Source: CBCPMX01 sp965120355 (GTDB lineage: Bacteria; Bacillota; Clostridia; Oscillospirales; Oscillospiraceae). Taken from it: 33,193 nt of DNA. This document shows positions 1-8,263 of this stretch, piece after piece. The stretch is from NCBI GenBank assembly GCA_965120355.1, contig CBCPMX010000098.1, forward strand, positions 1-33,193. The letters are read 5' to 3'. The notes beneath the pieces are model-generated. The model made no database searches, had not been told where the DNA came from, and worked only from the letters and a program-made list of their open reading frames with translations. How positions within the stretch are numbered: position 1 is the stretch's first letter; every line of letters starts with the position of its first letter. The position numbers and the translations under genes are program-made.

Positions 1-480
1 ACCTATTCCGCCGCCTATCCCTTTGAACACATTGTCCCCATCTCCGCCAAAACCGGCGAGGGTGTGGAGGAATTGCTGGAGCTGGTCTCCGGGTATGCGG
101 TGGAAGGGCCGTTCCTGTTCCCGGACGATATGATCACCGACCAGCCGGAGCGGCAGATCATGGCGGAGATCATTCGGGAGAAGCTGCTGTGGTGTCTGGA
201 CAAGGAGATTCCCCACGGCACTGCTGTGGAGATCACCAAATTCTCCGAGCGGGACAATGGAATTATCGACATTGATGCCACTATCTACTGTGAAAAGGCC
301 AGCCACAAGGGCATTATCATCGGCAAAAACGGACAAATGCTGAAAAAAATCAGCACCATGGCCCGGGAAGACTGTGAGCGCTTCATGGGAACCAAGGTGT
401 TTTTGCAGACTTGGGTTCGGGTCAAGGAGAACTGGCGGGACAGCCAATTCCTGATCCGCAATTTTGGCTATACGGATTGA
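1..480 (+). CDS. era: GTPase Era, C-terminal part (5' end outside window)
   Basis: Era is a GTPase that binds 16S rRNA and assists 30S subunit maturation. The reading frame is open from base 1, so the G1-G4 part of the GTPase domain lies upstream of the window. The first visible residues (VPISAKTGEGVEELL) carry the G5-type SAK motif. From about residue 90 of the fragment comes the C-terminal KH domain, with the RNA-binding GxxG loop in GIIIGKNGQMLKKIS. The usual Era ending (VFLQTWVRVKENWRD) precedes the stop. The visible 159 residues are about half of a normal Era of roughly 300. Downstream yqzL and recO repeat the order known from Bacillus and many Clostridia, which supports the call. Confidence 0.97.
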   Translation, partial: TYSAAYPFEHIVPISAKTGEGVEELLELVSGYAVEGPFLFPDDMITDQPERQIMAEIIREKLLWCLDKEIPHGTAVEITKFSERDNGIIDIDATIYCEKASHKGIIIGKNGQMLKKISTMAREDCERFMGTKVFLQTWVRVKENWRDSQFLIRNFGYTD

Positions 481-559
481 AGATTCCTGTCCTTCCGGGA
501 ACTGGCGTGCATATGGCGGCCCTAGATGGCCTATCCTAAATTCCAAGGAGGAACGAACT

Positions 560-664
560 ATGGACGTCAATGCGCTTTGGGAATTGTTTTGGGATACTGG
601 TGCGCCAGAGGTTTTTCTGGCCTATAAGCAGGCCATACGAGAGCTGGCGGCCATTTCAGCGTAG
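560..664 (+). CDS. yqzL: YqzL family small protein
   Basis: A 34-residue protein beginning MDVNALWELFWDTG. An AAGGAGG ribosome binding site ends about 8 bases before the ATG at 560. The W-x(2)-F-x(2)-TG core and the aromatic residues of the second half (FLAYKQ) match the tiny YqzL proteins that sit between era and recO in Bacillus subtilis. The function of the family is unknown. A longer in-frame extension upstream would overlap era and lacks a ribosome binding site, so the short form is preferred. The call rests on size, position and the N-terminal pattern. Confidence 0.8.
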   Translation: MDVNALWELFWDTGAPEVFLAYKQAIRELAAISA

Positions 665-748
665 CACTGTTTGGACATTGTCAATATGACCGGATATCAA
701 ACAGGATCGTTGGAGATGCAGGCTTTCGGAAAGATGGGAGTGGATTGG

Positions 749-1489
749 ATGTATCTGACAACGGAGGGGTTGGTTCTGCGGGAGACGGCTTATCAAGACA
801 CCAGCAAGCTTTTAACGGTTTTGACCCGCAACAATGGGCGTTTGACCTTCAAAGCCCGCGGCGTCAACCGCCGGTCCAGCCGGATCAAAGCGCCGTGTCA
901 GCTTTTGGCCTTTTCGGAATTCACCGTGCACGAGAACAAGGGATATTACACCATCTATGAGGCCGAGGCCAAAGAGTTGTTTCCACCTCTGCGTGGGGAT
1001 CTGGAACGGCTGAGCCTCGGCTCGTACATCGCCCAATTGTTGGAGACTGTCTCTCAGGAGGACTGGGCAAATCCGGCGCTATTGGAGTTGGGACTCAGCG
1101 CCCTATATGCATTGAGTTATCGAAACCGGCCGCAGAGACTGGTAAAGGCGGCGTTTGAGCTGCGGCTGATGTGCCTTGCGGGGTATACGCCGATGCTGGA
1201 TGGCTGTGCGCTGTGCGGCGAAGACCAGCCGGACAGATTCAATGTCACTATGGGGGCACTGCAATGTGCCGCCTGCAGCAGTGCTGACGACGGGTTGCGA
1301 ATGCCCATTGACGCTGGCTGTCTGGCTGCCATGCGGTACATCGTCCAGGCGCCGCTGAAAAAGGTCTTTTCATTTTCGCTTGGAGAAGCGTCGCTGAAAT
1401 TGCTTGGAGATGTGACGGAGACCTACCTGTTGACGCAGTTGGAACGTGGATTTTCCAAATTGGATTTTTATAAATCCATTATATTATAA
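749..1489 (+). CDS. recO: DNA repair protein RecO
   Basis: RecO works with RecR (and RecF in some pathways) to load RecA on SSB-coated single-stranded DNA, and it anneals complementary strands. The 246-residue product starts MYLTTEGLVLRE, the typical start of the N-terminal OB fold. It continues with a helical domain and a zinc-binding site visible as CALC about 60% into the protein and CAAC some 20 residues later. In-frame starts exist upstream (TTG at 671, ATG at 734). The ATG at 749 has a GGGAG 9 bases before it and gives the family's usual length and N terminus. It follows yqzL by about 85 bases and precedes mutS2. A short dyad at 1461-1478 lies inside the last codons. Confidence 0.95.
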   Translation: MYLTTEGLVLRETAYQDTSKLLTVLTRNNGRLTFKARGVNRRSSRIKAPCQLLAFSEFTVHENKGYYTIYEAEAKELFPPLRGDLERLSLGSYIAQLLETVSQEDWANPALLELGLSALYALSYRNRPQRLVKAAFELRLMCLAGYTPMLDGCALCGEDQPDRFNVTMGALQCAACSSADDGLRMPIDAGCLAAMRYIVQAPLKKVFSFSLGEASLKLLGDVTETYLLTQLERGFSKLDFYKSIIL

Positions 1490-1537
1490 CAAATAAATCT
1501 TTATCTTATACTACTTTCGACATATGGAGAAGCCATT

Positions 1538-3919
1538 ATGACCAGTTTATATGAAAAATCGCTGTCCACATTGGAACTGGACAGCGTCCTGACGCTGTTG
1601 GCAGACTGTGCGGTCAGTGAGGAAGCCAAGGAGCGCTGCCGGAAGCTGCGTCCCTTGGAGGATGCGGACGAGATTCGGGAGCAGCTGGCGCAGACCACAG
1701 CCGCTGTGAAGCTGACAGCGGTCAAGGGGTCTCCCAGCTTCCGGGATGTGCATGACGTCAGCGGCTCTCTCAGCCGCGCAGATCGCGGCGGCAGCCTGAG
1801 TCCAGCGGAGCTTCTGCGGATTGCGGGGGTGCTGCGGGCGGTGCGCAATGTAAAAGATTATGCAGACGGCGAAGGCGTGGCAAACACCTGTCTCGACGGC
1901 CTGTTCTATGAATTGACGGCCAACCGGTACCTGGAAGAGCGCATCACCACAGCCATCCTCTCCGAAGAGGAAATCGCCGATGCAGCCAGCCCAGCGCTGG
2001 CTGATATCCGCCGCCATATGCGGGTTCAGACTGCCCGGATCCGGGAGAGTCTGCAGAAGATTATCTCATCGCCGGCATATGCCAAATACCTGCGGGAGCC
2101 CATTATTACCATGCGGTCCGACCGATATGTGGTACCAGTCAGAAGCGAATATAAGAACGCCATTCCAGGATTGGTCCATGATGTCTCTTCCAGCGGCGGT
2201 ACGTTTTTCATAGAACCAATGCAGGCCGTCAATGCCAATAACGCATTGCGGGAGCTGTTGGGCGAGGAACGCAAGGAAATTGAACGAATCCTGGCGGAGC
2301 TTTCCGCCGAATGTGCCGCGCATAAGGAGAATATCAACAGCGACTATGAAACGCTGGTGTCGCTGGACGTGATCTTCGCCAAGGCGCGGCTGTCCGACAA
2401 TATGCAGGCCATGGAGCCGCTGTTGGGTACAGACGGCGTGATAGAACTGAAGCGGGCGCGGCATCCGCTGATCGACCCCAAAGTGGTGGTGCCCATTACA
2501 GTCCGGCTTGGCTCGGATTTTGACACATTGGTCATTACCGGCCCCAATACCGGCGGTAAAACGGTGACACTGAAGACCATTGGCCTGTTGACGCTCATGG
2601 CCGAGTGCGGCCTGCATATTCCTGCTGACGATGGCAGCCGGATTTCCGTCTTTGACCGGGTACTGGCGGATATCGGGGATGAACAGAGTATTGAACAGTC
2701 TCTGTCCACGTTTTCCAGCCACATGAAAAACATCGTGGAAATTTTGGATCAATGCGACAGCAGCACCCTGGTACTTTTTGACGAGCTGGGCGCCGGCACA
2801 GACCCGGCGGAAGGCGCTGCGCTGGCCATCGCCATTATTGAGTTTTGCCGAAAAATGGGCAGTAAAATAGCTGCTACGACCCATTATGCTGAACTTAAAG
2901 TTTATGCCATGCGGACGGATCGGGTGATAAACGCCTCCTGCGAATTTGATGTTGAAACACTTCGGCCAACATATCGGCTGCTTATTGGAATTCCGGGAAA
3001 GTCCAATGCATTTGCCGTTTCCCGGCGGCTTGGGCTGCCGGAGGATATCATTACCGCTGCCCGCAATACGGTCAGTGAGAACGATCTGGACTTTGAGGAC
3101 GTTTTGAATCAGCTGGATCAGCAGCGGCAGGCAATGGAACAGGCAAGGCAGGAGGCGGAACGGCTGCGGCTGGAGACGGAACGGACCAAGCAGCAGTCGG
3201 AGGAATACTATGCGCAGATCAAGCGGGAACGGGACAAGGCGGTTCAGAAGGCCAGAGCTGAAGCCCAGTATATCATTGACGATGCGCGTGCCACGGCCAA
3301 CCAGGTCTATGACGAGCTGAAGCGGCTGCGCAAGCAGATGAAAGATGCTGCCGATGCCCAGAGTGTCAATGAAAAGCAGGCGGAGCTCCGTCGCAGCCTC
3401 AACGAGGCGGAGGCAAAGCTGGGCGGAAAACAGGAGCCTGTGCAGCGGCCTGCACCTTCCCGCGCACCCCAGGTGGGCGACACCGTGGAGCTGCTGAAGC
3501 TGGGTACCAAGGCGACCGTGCTTTCCGTGGCCAAAGACGGCACCTTGCAGCTGCAGGCTGGTATTTTGAAGGTCTCGGCCAAACCGGATGAGGTTTATTT
3601 ATTGGAAAATCAACCGCAGCCGGAGATGAAACGGATCATGGAACGCTCTCAACGGGAACTACGTTCTCTGGCCGCTTCGCCAGAGCTGGACATTCGCGGG
3701 ATGACCGGCGACGAAGCGTTGGGGGTCATCGATCTGTTTCTGGACAACGCCATGATGGCAAATCTGGAGTCTGTGCGGATTATCCATGGGAAAGGAACCG
3801 GCGCGCTGCGCAAGGCTGTGCATGCGCATTTGAAAAAAAGCCGCTACGTGAAAAGCTTTCGGCTCGGCGTCTATGGCGAGGGTGAAGACGGTGTGACCAT
3901 TGTAGAGATGCGAAAATGA
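1538..3919 (+). CDS. mutS2: Endonuclease MutS2
   Basis: A 793-residue MutS2. This MutS paralogue lacks the mismatch-recognition domain. It has been linked to suppression of recombination and, in Bacillus, to splitting of collided ribosomes. The core and lever region is followed by the ABC-type ATPase: Walker A (GPNTGGKT) near residue 335 and Walker B (LVLFDELGAGTDPAEG) near 411. A long Q/E/R-rich coiled-coil clamp spans about residues 520-620. A KOW-like segment follows (about 645-690), then the C-terminal Smr nuclease domain with LDIRGMTGDEAL and IIHGKGTGALR (about 715-793). The ATG at 1538 has GGAGA 7 bases upstream. Length and domain order are complete. Confidence 0.97.
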   Translation: MTSLYEKSLSTLELDSVLTLLADCAVSEEAKERCRKLRPLEDADEIREQLAQTTAAVKLTAVKGSPSFRDVHDVSGSLSRADRGGSLSPAELLRIAGVLRAVRNVKDYADGEGVANTCLDGLFYELTANRYLEERITTAILSEEEIADAASPALADIRRHMRVQTARIRESLQKIISSPAYAKYLREPIITMRSDRYVVPVRSEYKNAIPGLVHDVSSSGGTFFIEPMQAVNANNALRELLGEERKEIERILAELSAECAAHKENINSDYETLVSLDVIFAKARLSDNMQAMEPLLGTDGVIELKRARHPLIDPKVVVPITVRLGSDFDTLVITGPNTGGKTVTLKTIGLLTLMAECGLHIPADDGSRISVFDRVLADIGDEQSIEQSLSTFSSHMKNIVEILDQCDSSTLVLFDELGAGTDPAEGAALAIAIIEFCRKMGSKIAATTHYAELKVYAMRTDRVINASCEFDVETLRPTYRLLIGIPGKSNAFAVSRRLGLPEDIITAARNTVSENDLDFEDVLNQLDQQRQAMEQARQEAERLRLETERTKQQSEEYYAQIKRERDKAVQKARAEAQYIIDDARATANQVYDELKRLRKQMKDAADAQSVNEKQAELRRSLNEAEAKLGGKQEPVQRPAPSRAPQVGDTVELLKLGTKATVLSVAKDGTLQLQAGILKVSAKPDEVYLLENQPQPEMKRIMERSQRELRSLAASPELDIRGMTGDEALGVIDLFLDNAMMANLESVRIIHGKGTGALRKAVHAHLKKSRYVKSFRLGVYGEGEDGVTIVEMRK

Positions 3920-3949
3920 GTGAACAAAAAAACTTGTTCAATTCATACA

Positions 3950-3978
3950 TTGACCTTTGTTTTAAATTCTGTTATGAT
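3950..3978 (+). promoter_or_regulatory. Sigma-A promoter of the HPr gene
   Basis: TTGACC at 3950-3955 and TATGAT at 3973-3978 are separated by exactly 17 bases, and each differs from the housekeeping consensus at one position. Transcription would start near 3985, about 30 bases before the HPr start codon, leaving a short leader with a TAGGAG ribosome binding site. The promoter lies just after the mutS2 stop codon, so HPr need not depend on upstream transcription. Confidence 0.85.
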
Positions 3979-4015
3979 ATGTACAACGAGAAACATCGGT
4001 TAGGAGTGACCTGCA

Positions 4016-4279
4016 ATGTATAAGAAAGAAGCCGTCGTGAACAACGAGGTCGGCCTGCACGCCAGACCCGCCACGTTTTTCATTCAGAAGGCCAATGAAT
4101 ACAAAGCAAACATCTGGGTAGAGAAGGACGAGCGCAGAGTCAATGCCAAGAGTCTGCTGGGTGTGCTGTCTCTGGGGATCGTCAAGGGAACCTCCATTGA
4201 TCTGATCGCAAACGGCCCGGATGAGGAAGAGGCTGTCAATGCCTTAGTGGCGCTGATCACTTCCGATTTTGCCGAGTAA
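4016..4279 (+). CDS. ptsH: Phosphocarrier protein HPr
   Basis: An 87-residue HPr. HPr carries a phosphate from enzyme I to sugar-specific enzyme II components of the PTS. In Firmicutes it is also phosphorylated on a serine by HPr kinase, to act with CcpA in carbon catabolite control. Both sites are visible and correctly numbered: His15 in GLHARPA and Ser46 in NAKSLLGVLSLG. His15 argues against Crh, the non-transporting paralogue that lacks it. No ptsI or other PTS gene is in the window. The gene has its own promoter (3950-3978) and terminator (4303-4345), so it is monocistronic, as is common in Clostridia where ptsH and ptsI are unlinked. Confidence 0.95.
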   Translation: MYKKEAVVNNEVGLHARPATFFIQKANEYKANIWVEKDERRVNAKSLLGVLSLGIVKGTSIDLIANGPDEEEAVNALVALITSDFAE

Positions 4280-4302
4280 AGGTCTGAAACATCGTTTGCT
4301 TG

Positions 4303-4345
4303 CTCAGACGGTGGCTGCGCCGCAGTAGCCCCGTCTGAGATTTTT
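4303..4345 (+). terminator. Intrinsic terminator after HPr
   Basis: A perfect 9-bp outer stem (CTCAGACGG at 4303-4311 with CCGTCTGAG at 4331-4339) encloses a partly paired inner segment and is followed by ATTTTT. It closes the HPr transcription unit before uvrC. Confidence 0.85.
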
Positions 4346-4368
4346 CTGTGCTGTGAGGAGGGCTGCGG

Positions 4369-6210
4369 ATGCTGACGATGGAGGAACTGCGGGAAAAAGC
4401 GCATTCGCTGCCTCTTGTGCCAGGCGTCTACATTATGATGGACAAGACCGGTAAGGTCATCTATGTGGGCAAAGCAAAAAAGCTGAAAAACCGGGTCAGT
4501 CAATATTTTCAGGATTCCGCCTCCCATTCGCTGAAAACGCGGATGATGGTGGCACAGGTGGCCGAGTTTGACGTCATTATGGCGGCGTCGGAGTTTGAAG
4601 CTTTGGTGCTGGAGTGCTCCCTGATCAAACGGCATATGCCGAAATACAATATTCTGTTGAAGGATGACAAAGGCTATCCCTACATCCGAGTGGATTTGCG
4701 GGAGGACTATCCCCGCTTTTCCCTGGCGGGGAAGCTGGCCGATGACGGCGCCAGCTATTTTGGCCCCTATGGCAGCCGCTCCATGACCCAGCAGACGCTG
4801 GATACGCTGCGGCTGGCCCTGAAGCTGCCGGGGTGCAGCCTAAAATTTCCTAGAGATATTGGAAAGGACCGGCCATGTTTGAACTTTCAAATGAACAACT
4901 GTGACGGCTGGTGCCGCGCCTCCGTGCCGCAGGAGGCGTACCGCCAGCGAATCCAGCAGGCAGTTCAGGTGCTGGAGGGTAAGCAGGACCAGGTGGCGGA
5001 GGAGCTTCGACAGGAGATGGAGCAGGCGGCCGAAAATTTGCACTTTGAGCGGGCCGCAGAGCTGCGGGACCGGTATAAGGCCATCGACGCTCTGCGCCAT
5101 AAGCAGCTGGTAGTCGCTGGCGCCATGGCGGACACGGATGTGGTGGGCTTTTATCAGAGCGAGGCCAAGGCCTGCTTTACGGTGCTGCACTATATCAAAG
5201 GCAATTTGCTGGACAAAGATTTTGAGATTGTGGAGACAGGGGAGAGCAGGGAGGATGCGGTTTCGTCGCTGGTGAAACAGTATTATCTGGGCCGGGGCGT
5301 GGCGCCCAAAAATATTTTGCTGCCCTGTTTCATGGATGACGGGGAGCTGTTTGCCCAGATGCTTCGAGACCAGTTCGGCAAAGCTGTCCGTATCCACACG
5401 CCGCAGCGGGGCGAACAGGTGAAACTGGTGGCCCTGGCCAACCGCAATGCCCGTGAAGAGGCAGAGAGAGTCACCACGCGGGAGGAACGGACCAATGGCA
5501 CGCTTCAGCTGTTGGGGCAGATGCTGGGCCTGGATGCGCCGCCCCATCGGATGGAAGCGTATGATATCTCCAATACTGGAAGCAGCGACATCGTCGCATC
5601 CATGACTGTGTTTGTCGACGGAAAACCCTTGAAAAAGGACTATAAACGGTTTAAAATCGAGGGACTGTCTGGTCCGGATGATTATACCTCTATGCGGCAG
5701 GTGCTTCATCGCCGGTTTACACACTTTCTGGCAGGGGACAGCGGCTTTTCGGACAGGCCGGATATTCTGCTCATTGATGGCGGCGCCCGCCATGCCGATG
5801 CGGTGCGGGACGAGCTGTCCCAGATGGGGATTTCCGTACCCATTTTTGGGATGGTCAAGGACAACCGCCACCGGACGCGCGCCCTGGTGACGCCGGGGGG
5901 ACAGGAAATCGGCATCAGCGCCACACCGGCGGTATTTGCCCTCATTGGGCGGATCCAGGAGGAAACGCACCGTTTTGCCATCACCTATCACCGGCAGCTG
6001 CGGTCCAAGCATCTGAAGTCATCAGAACTGGACCAGATCCCCGGCGTGGGGGACAAACGGCGGGAGGCGCTGATGAAAGCCTTCAAGTCCGTGGCAGCCA
6101 TCCGGCGTGCGACTGTGGAGGACTTGGCTGCTGTGGTGCCGAAAAACACAGCACAGGCCGTCTATGCGCATTTTCATCCAGAAAATGCAGCAGAACAGGA
6201 GCAAGGTTAA
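4369..6210 (+). CDS. uvrC: Excinuclease ABC subunit C
   Basis: UvrC makes both incisions in nucleotide excision repair after UvrA and UvrB have located the lesion. The 613-residue product has the N-terminal GIY-YIG nuclease (PGVYIMMD and VIYVGKAKKLKNRV, about residues 18-45). Four cysteines at 156, 170, 178 and 182 are spaced like those proposed to hold an iron-sulfur cluster in E. coli UvrC. A UVR helix follows (about 205-240), then the RNase H-like C-terminal nuclease (EAYDISNTGSSD, LLIDGG) and a helix-hairpin-helix pair near the end (QIPGVGDKRREAL). GAGGAGGG lies before the ATG at 4369; an ATG three codons later is also possible. Length is normal for the family. Confidence 0.97.
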   Translation: MLTMEELREKAHSLPLVPGVYIMMDKTGKVIYVGKAKKLKNRVSQYFQDSASHSLKTRMMVAQVAEFDVIMAASEFEALVLECSLIKRHMPKYNILLKDDKGYPYIRVDLREDYPRFSLAGKLADDGASYFGPYGSRSMTQQTLDTLRLALKLPGCSLKFPRDIGKDRPCLNFQMNNCDGWCRASVPQEAYRQRIQQAVQVLEGKQDQVAEELRQEMEQAAENLHFERAAELRDRYKAIDALRHKQLVVAGAMADTDVVGFYQSEAKACFTVLHYIKGNLLDKDFEIVETGESREDAVSSLVKQYYLGRGVAPKNILLPCFMDDGELFAQMLRDQFGKAVRIHTPQRGEQVKLVALANRNAREEAERVTTREERTNGTLQLLGQMLGLDAPPHRMEAYDISNTGSSDIVASMTVFVDGKPLKKDYKRFKIEGLSGPDDYTSMRQVLHRRFTHFLAGDSGFSDRPDILLIDGGARHADAVRDELSQMGISVPIFGMVKDNRHRTRALVTPGGQEIGISATPAVFALIGRIQEETHRFAITYHRQLRSKHLKSSELDQIPGVGDKRREALMKAFKSVAAIRRATVEDLAAVVPKNTAQAVYAHFHPENAAEQEQG

Positions 6211-6356
6211 CTGAAATCCTGCGCAGTGTTCGGATGAACCGCCGCAGACTATATCCCAGATTATGATATCAGATGCGCAACATCCAGTTCCAGCAAGAAT
6301 TTTGAAACCGTTTTTTGCTGTACTGACCGGCTTGACAGGCCGGAGGAGGGAAGGCC

Positions 6357-6905
6357 ATGCGAGTAATTACCGGCTCCGCAAGGGGCATGAAGCTGCTGAC
6401 GCCCGAGGGGGCACATACGCGCCCCACCACAGACCGGGTCAAGGAGGCCGTGTTCAGCATCATTCAGTTTGAGGTAGAGGGACGGCGGGTGCTGGACCTG
6501 TTCGGCGGCACCGGCCAACTGGCCATTGAGGCATTGAGCCGCGGCGCGGCCCACGCTGACATAGTGGACAATACGGCCTCTGCGATCCGCCTGATCAAAG
6601 AGAATCTGAAGCGAACCCGCCTGGAGAACCGGGCAACGGTGGTGCAGAGCGATTATTTGCAGTTTTTGCAGACAACCGCGCAGCAGTATGATCTGATTTT
6701 CCTTGACCCGCCCTATGCGGAAAAGTTTTTGGAAAATGCAATTCGGTGCATATCTGAAATTGACATTTTATCGAACGGTGGTATAATAATCTGCGAAAGG
6801 CCCGCAGAAAAGGCCATTCCTGTGGACTGGCCCGGCCTGATTCCATCAAAAGACTACCGATACGGCAAAACGGCCATCAAGCTGTTTCGGAAGATGTGTG
6901 TGTAG
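6357..6905 (+). CDS. rsmD: 16S rRNA (guanine966-N2)-methyltransferase RsmD
   Basis: A 182-residue class I methyltransferase that methylates G966 of 16S rRNA during 30S assembly. It starts MRVITGSARGMKLLTP and carries R/PTTDRVKEAVFS, the RsmD signature. The SAM-binding motif is VLDLFGGTGQLAIEAL (about residues 44-59) and the catalytic DPPY is about residue 119. GGAGGAGGGAAGG precedes the ATG. coaD follows 15 bases later, the order seen in most Firmicutes and many other bacteria. The 146 bases between uvrC and this gene hold no clear promoter or terminator. Confidence 0.95.
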   Translation: MRVITGSARGMKLLTPEGAHTRPTTDRVKEAVFSIIQFEVEGRRVLDLFGGTGQLAIEALSRGAAHADIVDNTASAIRLIKENLKRTRLENRATVVQSDYLQFLQTTAQQYDLIFLDPPYAEKFLENAIRCISEIDILSNGGIIICERPAEKAIPVDWPGLIPSKDYRYGKTAIKLFRKMCV

Positions 6906-6920
6906 TTTGGAGTGCTGAAT

Positions 6921-7406
6921 TTGAAAATTGCCATCTATCCCGGCAGCTTTGACCCTGTTACTCTGGGGCACCTGAACATTATTGAACGGGCGGCCACCAT
7001 ATTTGACCGGGTCATTGTCTGCGTCATGTTTAACTGTGAAAAAAATCCCATGTTTACCCCGGAAGAGCGGGTAGAGCTGGTTCGCCGTGTGACCAGACAT
7101 CTGGACAATGTAGAGGTGGACTGCTCCAACGCCCTGTTGGCAGAATATGCGGAACAGCGGGGCAGCTGCGTCATTGTCAAAGGGCTGCGTGCTGCTACGG
7201 ACTTTGAAAAAGAATTTCAAATGGCGCTGATCAACCACAAGCTGAATCCGACGTTGGATACCATGTTTCTGACGGCGGATCATCAGTATATGTATCTCAG
7301 CTCCAGCGCAGTGAAGGAGTTGGGCATGTACAATGTAGAGCTTTCAGATTTCCTACCGGAGGAAATCATTGACGATTTTATTAAACGACTGGAAAGTAGG
7401 AGGTAA
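6921..7406 (+). CDS. coaD: Phosphopantetheine adenylyltransferase
   Basis: CoaD transfers AMP from ATP to 4'-phosphopantetheine, the penultimate step of coenzyme A synthesis. The 161-residue product starts KIAIYPGSFDPVTLGH, with the nucleotidyltransferase T-x-G-H motif at residues 14-17, and later has the family's MYLSSSAVKEL. I chose the TTG at 6921: it gives the family's standard first residues and lies 8 bases after GGAG (6909-6912). A GTG at 6912 would overlap that ribosome binding site. Its stop codon directly follows the AGGAGG of the next gene, so the two are probably co-translated. Confidence 0.95.
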   Translation: MKIAIYPGSFDPVTLGHLNIIERAATIFDRVIVCVMFNCEKNPMFTPEERVELVRRVTRHLDNVEVDCSNALLAEYAEQRGSCVIVKGLRAATDFEKEFQMALINHKLNPTLDTMFLTADHQYMYLSSSAVKELGMYNVELSDFLPEEIIDDFIKRLESRR

Positions 7407-7412
7407 TTGCCC

Positions 7413-7913
7413 GTGGCCAATAGTGTGGAAGAAATCATCAGTTCGTTGTATGAAATGGTGCAGGATGCCTGGAGCCTGCCCCTGGGCGCTGACAAGTGTG
7501 TGCTGGAACGCGATAAGGTGCTGGATCTGCTCGACGAGTTGTCTGCGCAGATGCCCGGCGAGGTAAAACAGGCCAAGACCATTGTGGAGTCCCGCAATGA
7601 TGTGCTGACCAACGCTAAGCGTGAAGCAGAGAAGATCCGGCGGCAGGCGGAGGAGTATGCCCGCGCCAAGATTTCTGAGGAGCAAATTGTCAAAGAGGCA
7701 GAGGCCCAGGCAGCGGAGATGATTGCCAATGCCCAGGCCAAGATCCGCGAACTGCGCGATGTGACCAACAAATACGTGGCAGACTCGCTGAAAAGTTGTG
7801 AAGACGCAGTGGAAAAGGCGCTGGAGGATGTGCGCATTACCCGCGGCCGGTTTGACCAGCTCTCGGCCAACAAAACAGAGCAGGCAACGCGACAGCAGAG
7901 CGAAGAATTTTAA
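7413..7913 (+). CDS. Coiled-coil protein downstream of coaD
   Basis: A 166-residue soluble protein with no signal peptide or membrane segment. From about residue 60 to 130 it is a continuous charged heptad-like helix rich in A, E, K and Q (AKREAEKIRRQAEEYARAK and onward), resembling the DivIVA/GpsB or ATP synthase b-subunit type of coiled coil. A short N-terminal domain (VEEIISSLYEMVQDAW) precedes it. Clostridial genomes often carry such a protein beside coaD, commonly labelled only 'ATPase' because of the coiled coil; no nucleotide-binding motif is visible here. The GTG at 7413 is preferred over the TTG at 7407 because AGGAGG (7398-7403) is 9 bases from it and only 3 from the TTG. The function is unknown. 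Confidence 0.8.
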   Translation: MANSVEEIISSLYEMVQDAWSLPLGADKCVLERDKVLDLLDELSAQMPGEVKQAKTIVESRNDVLTNAKREAEKIRRQAEEYARAKISEEQIVKEAEAQAAEMIANAQAKIRELRDVTNKYVADSLKSCEDAVEKALEDVRITRGRFDQLSANKTEQATRQQSEEF

Positions 7914-8063
7914 GTTTTGCAGGAATGCGGATCTGGTGATTCACCGGCATTGAGAGCGTGCAGTTCCGAATGCGCTGCTGGAATGGCGTGTTTTGAGCAT
8001 TTTAGCTGGATTCCTGTTTTGCACTGGATGGCTATCGGACATGATTTTGAAATTGTAATAGCG
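7914..8063. other. Intergenic stretch without recognised features
   Basis: The first part of the 350-base gap between the coiled-coil gene and pyruvate carboxylase. An 85-codon open frame (7917-8174) crosses it, but it runs through the following terminator and has no family resemblance. I see no RNA gene or repeat here. The rest of the gap holds a terminator, a promoter and the pyc leader, listed separately. Confidence 0.6.
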
Positions 8064-8101
8064 GCGTGCTGCAGAATTTTGATTCAGCAGCACGCTTTTT
8101 T
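8064..8101 (+). terminator. Intrinsic terminator closing the uvrC-coaD cluster
   Basis: GCGTGCTGC (8064-8072) pairs with GCAGCACGC (8087-8095). After one A-A mismatch the stem continues as GAAT/ATTC around a TTTG loop, and TTTTTT follows. Confidence 0.88.
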
Positions 8102-8156
8102 CACGTTCCTGACAAAAAAATTTTTCTATGACCCTGTTTCCTTGCCAGAATCTCCA

Positions 8157-8185
8157 TTTACAACTTTGTTTTAATAAAGTATAAT
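8157..8185 (+). promoter_or_regulatory. Sigma-A promoter of pyruvate carboxylase
   Basis: TTTACA at 8157-8162 and a perfect TATAAT at 8180-8185 are spaced by 17 bases. Transcription would start near 8192, giving a leader of about 70 bases. The leader contains a modest hairpin: TTGGC at 8200-8204 with GCCAA at 8228-8232, extended by CG/CG beyond a mismatch. Confidence 0.85.
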
Positions 8186-8263
8186 AGAGATGCTGTGAAT
8201 TGGCACGACCACCGGACACAGGGACGCGCCAATGCGTTTTGAGTTTTATGAAGAGGTGATATT

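Noticed and set aside
1461..1478. Terminator after recO
   Set aside because: The perfect TGGATTT/AAATCCA dyad lies inside the last recO codons, is AT-rich and is not followed by a T-run; mutS2 follows closely and shows no strong promoter.
6239..6267. Promoter before rsmD at TATGAT (6262-6267)
   Set aside because: The -35 position 17 bases upstream reads CCGCCG, unlike the consensus, and there is no extended -10 TG.
8200..8232. Riboswitch in the pyc leader
   Set aside because: Only one small imperfect hairpin is present in a leader of about 70 bases; no known aptamer core or terminator can be drawn.
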